Below, piece by piece: positions 6,493 through 6,587 of a stretch of DNA of 6,587 nt. Source of the DNA: Planctomycetaceae bacterium. Its GTDB lineage: Bacteria > Planctomycetota > Planctomycetia > Pirellulales > Thermoguttaceae. Both the position numbers and the translations under genes were made by a program. Every line of letters starts with the position of its first letter. Within the stretch, counting starts at the first letter, position 1. The stretch covers positions 1 through 6,587 of the forward strand of contig JAITAZ010000670.1 of assembly GCA_031283825.1 (NCBI GenBank), read 5' to 3'. Below the pieces are notes generated by a model. The model saw only the letters and a program-made list of their open reading frames with translations, was not told where the DNA came from and ran no database searches.

Positions 6493-6563
6493 TACTGGAC
6501 AATTTTATTTTTCATTGTCCTGCAAGGACAGTACATTATTAACCGTATGCTTTAGCATACGGT
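6493..6563. repeat. Cluster of palindromes at the right end
   Basis: Three inverted repeats crowd into 71 bases. GGACAAT (6497-6503) pairs with ATTGTCC (6514-6520). TGTCCT (6516-6521) pairs with AGGACA (6525-6530), and these two stems exclude each other. ACCGTATGCT (6542-6551) pairs with AGCATACGGT (6554-6563), a perfect 10-bp palindrome arm pair around TT. They lie 165 bases or more past the stop codon, with no T-tract after them, so they look more like a dispersed intergenic repeat than a terminator. The preceding stretch (6329-6492) shows no gene and no clear terminator. Confidence 0.6.
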
Positions 6564-6587
6564 AACGGCAATAACACATTTAAAAGT

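Overview
The window looks like chromosomal DNA from an AT-rich planctomycete, possibly a gut- or sediment-associated lineage. Three things point there: a very long flagellar hook protein with extra immunoglobulin-like domains, a membrane-anchored protein of a type I associate with planctomycete genomes (an early T-x-I-T-x-P-L-x-x-D-G-x-x-D signature, a helical middle with 'LVGIAIEG', and a C-terminus resembling the head of DUF1559 pseudopilin-like proteins), and two of three genes lacking a Shine-Dalgarno sequence. The assignment rests on remembered family features, not on a search.

Layout. Bases 1-173 hold two palindromic hairpins of one repeat family and a probable terminator. On the minus strand, flgE (1621-4074) is followed by an AI-2E/PerM-type transporter gene (174-1442). 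The 178-base gap between them is filled with 9-bp tandem repeats, present in both orientations, so the RNA should fold into a long imperfect stem. Bases 4075-4600 are a divergent intergenic region. It carries a 22-bp tandem repeat next to flgE, a 9-bp inverted repeat, a second copy of the left-edge repeat in opposite orientation, and a good sigma-70-like promoter pointing right. On the plus strand, 4601-6328 encodes the 575-residue membrane-anchored protein; its start is set by a strong AGGAG site. Bases 6329-6587 have no gene but end in a cluster of palindromes.

The genes do not form an obvious pathway. flgE stands apart from other flagellar genes here, the transporter may be co-transcribed with it, and the plus-strand protein is a separate transcription unit. 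I see no defence system, transposase, integrase, CRISPR array, tRNA or rRNA. The most unusual content is the density of non-coding repeats: a dispersed palindromic element bracketing the flgE-transporter block in inverted orientation, and two separate tandem repeats whose units are multiples of three bases, one between genes and one inside the transporter gene.
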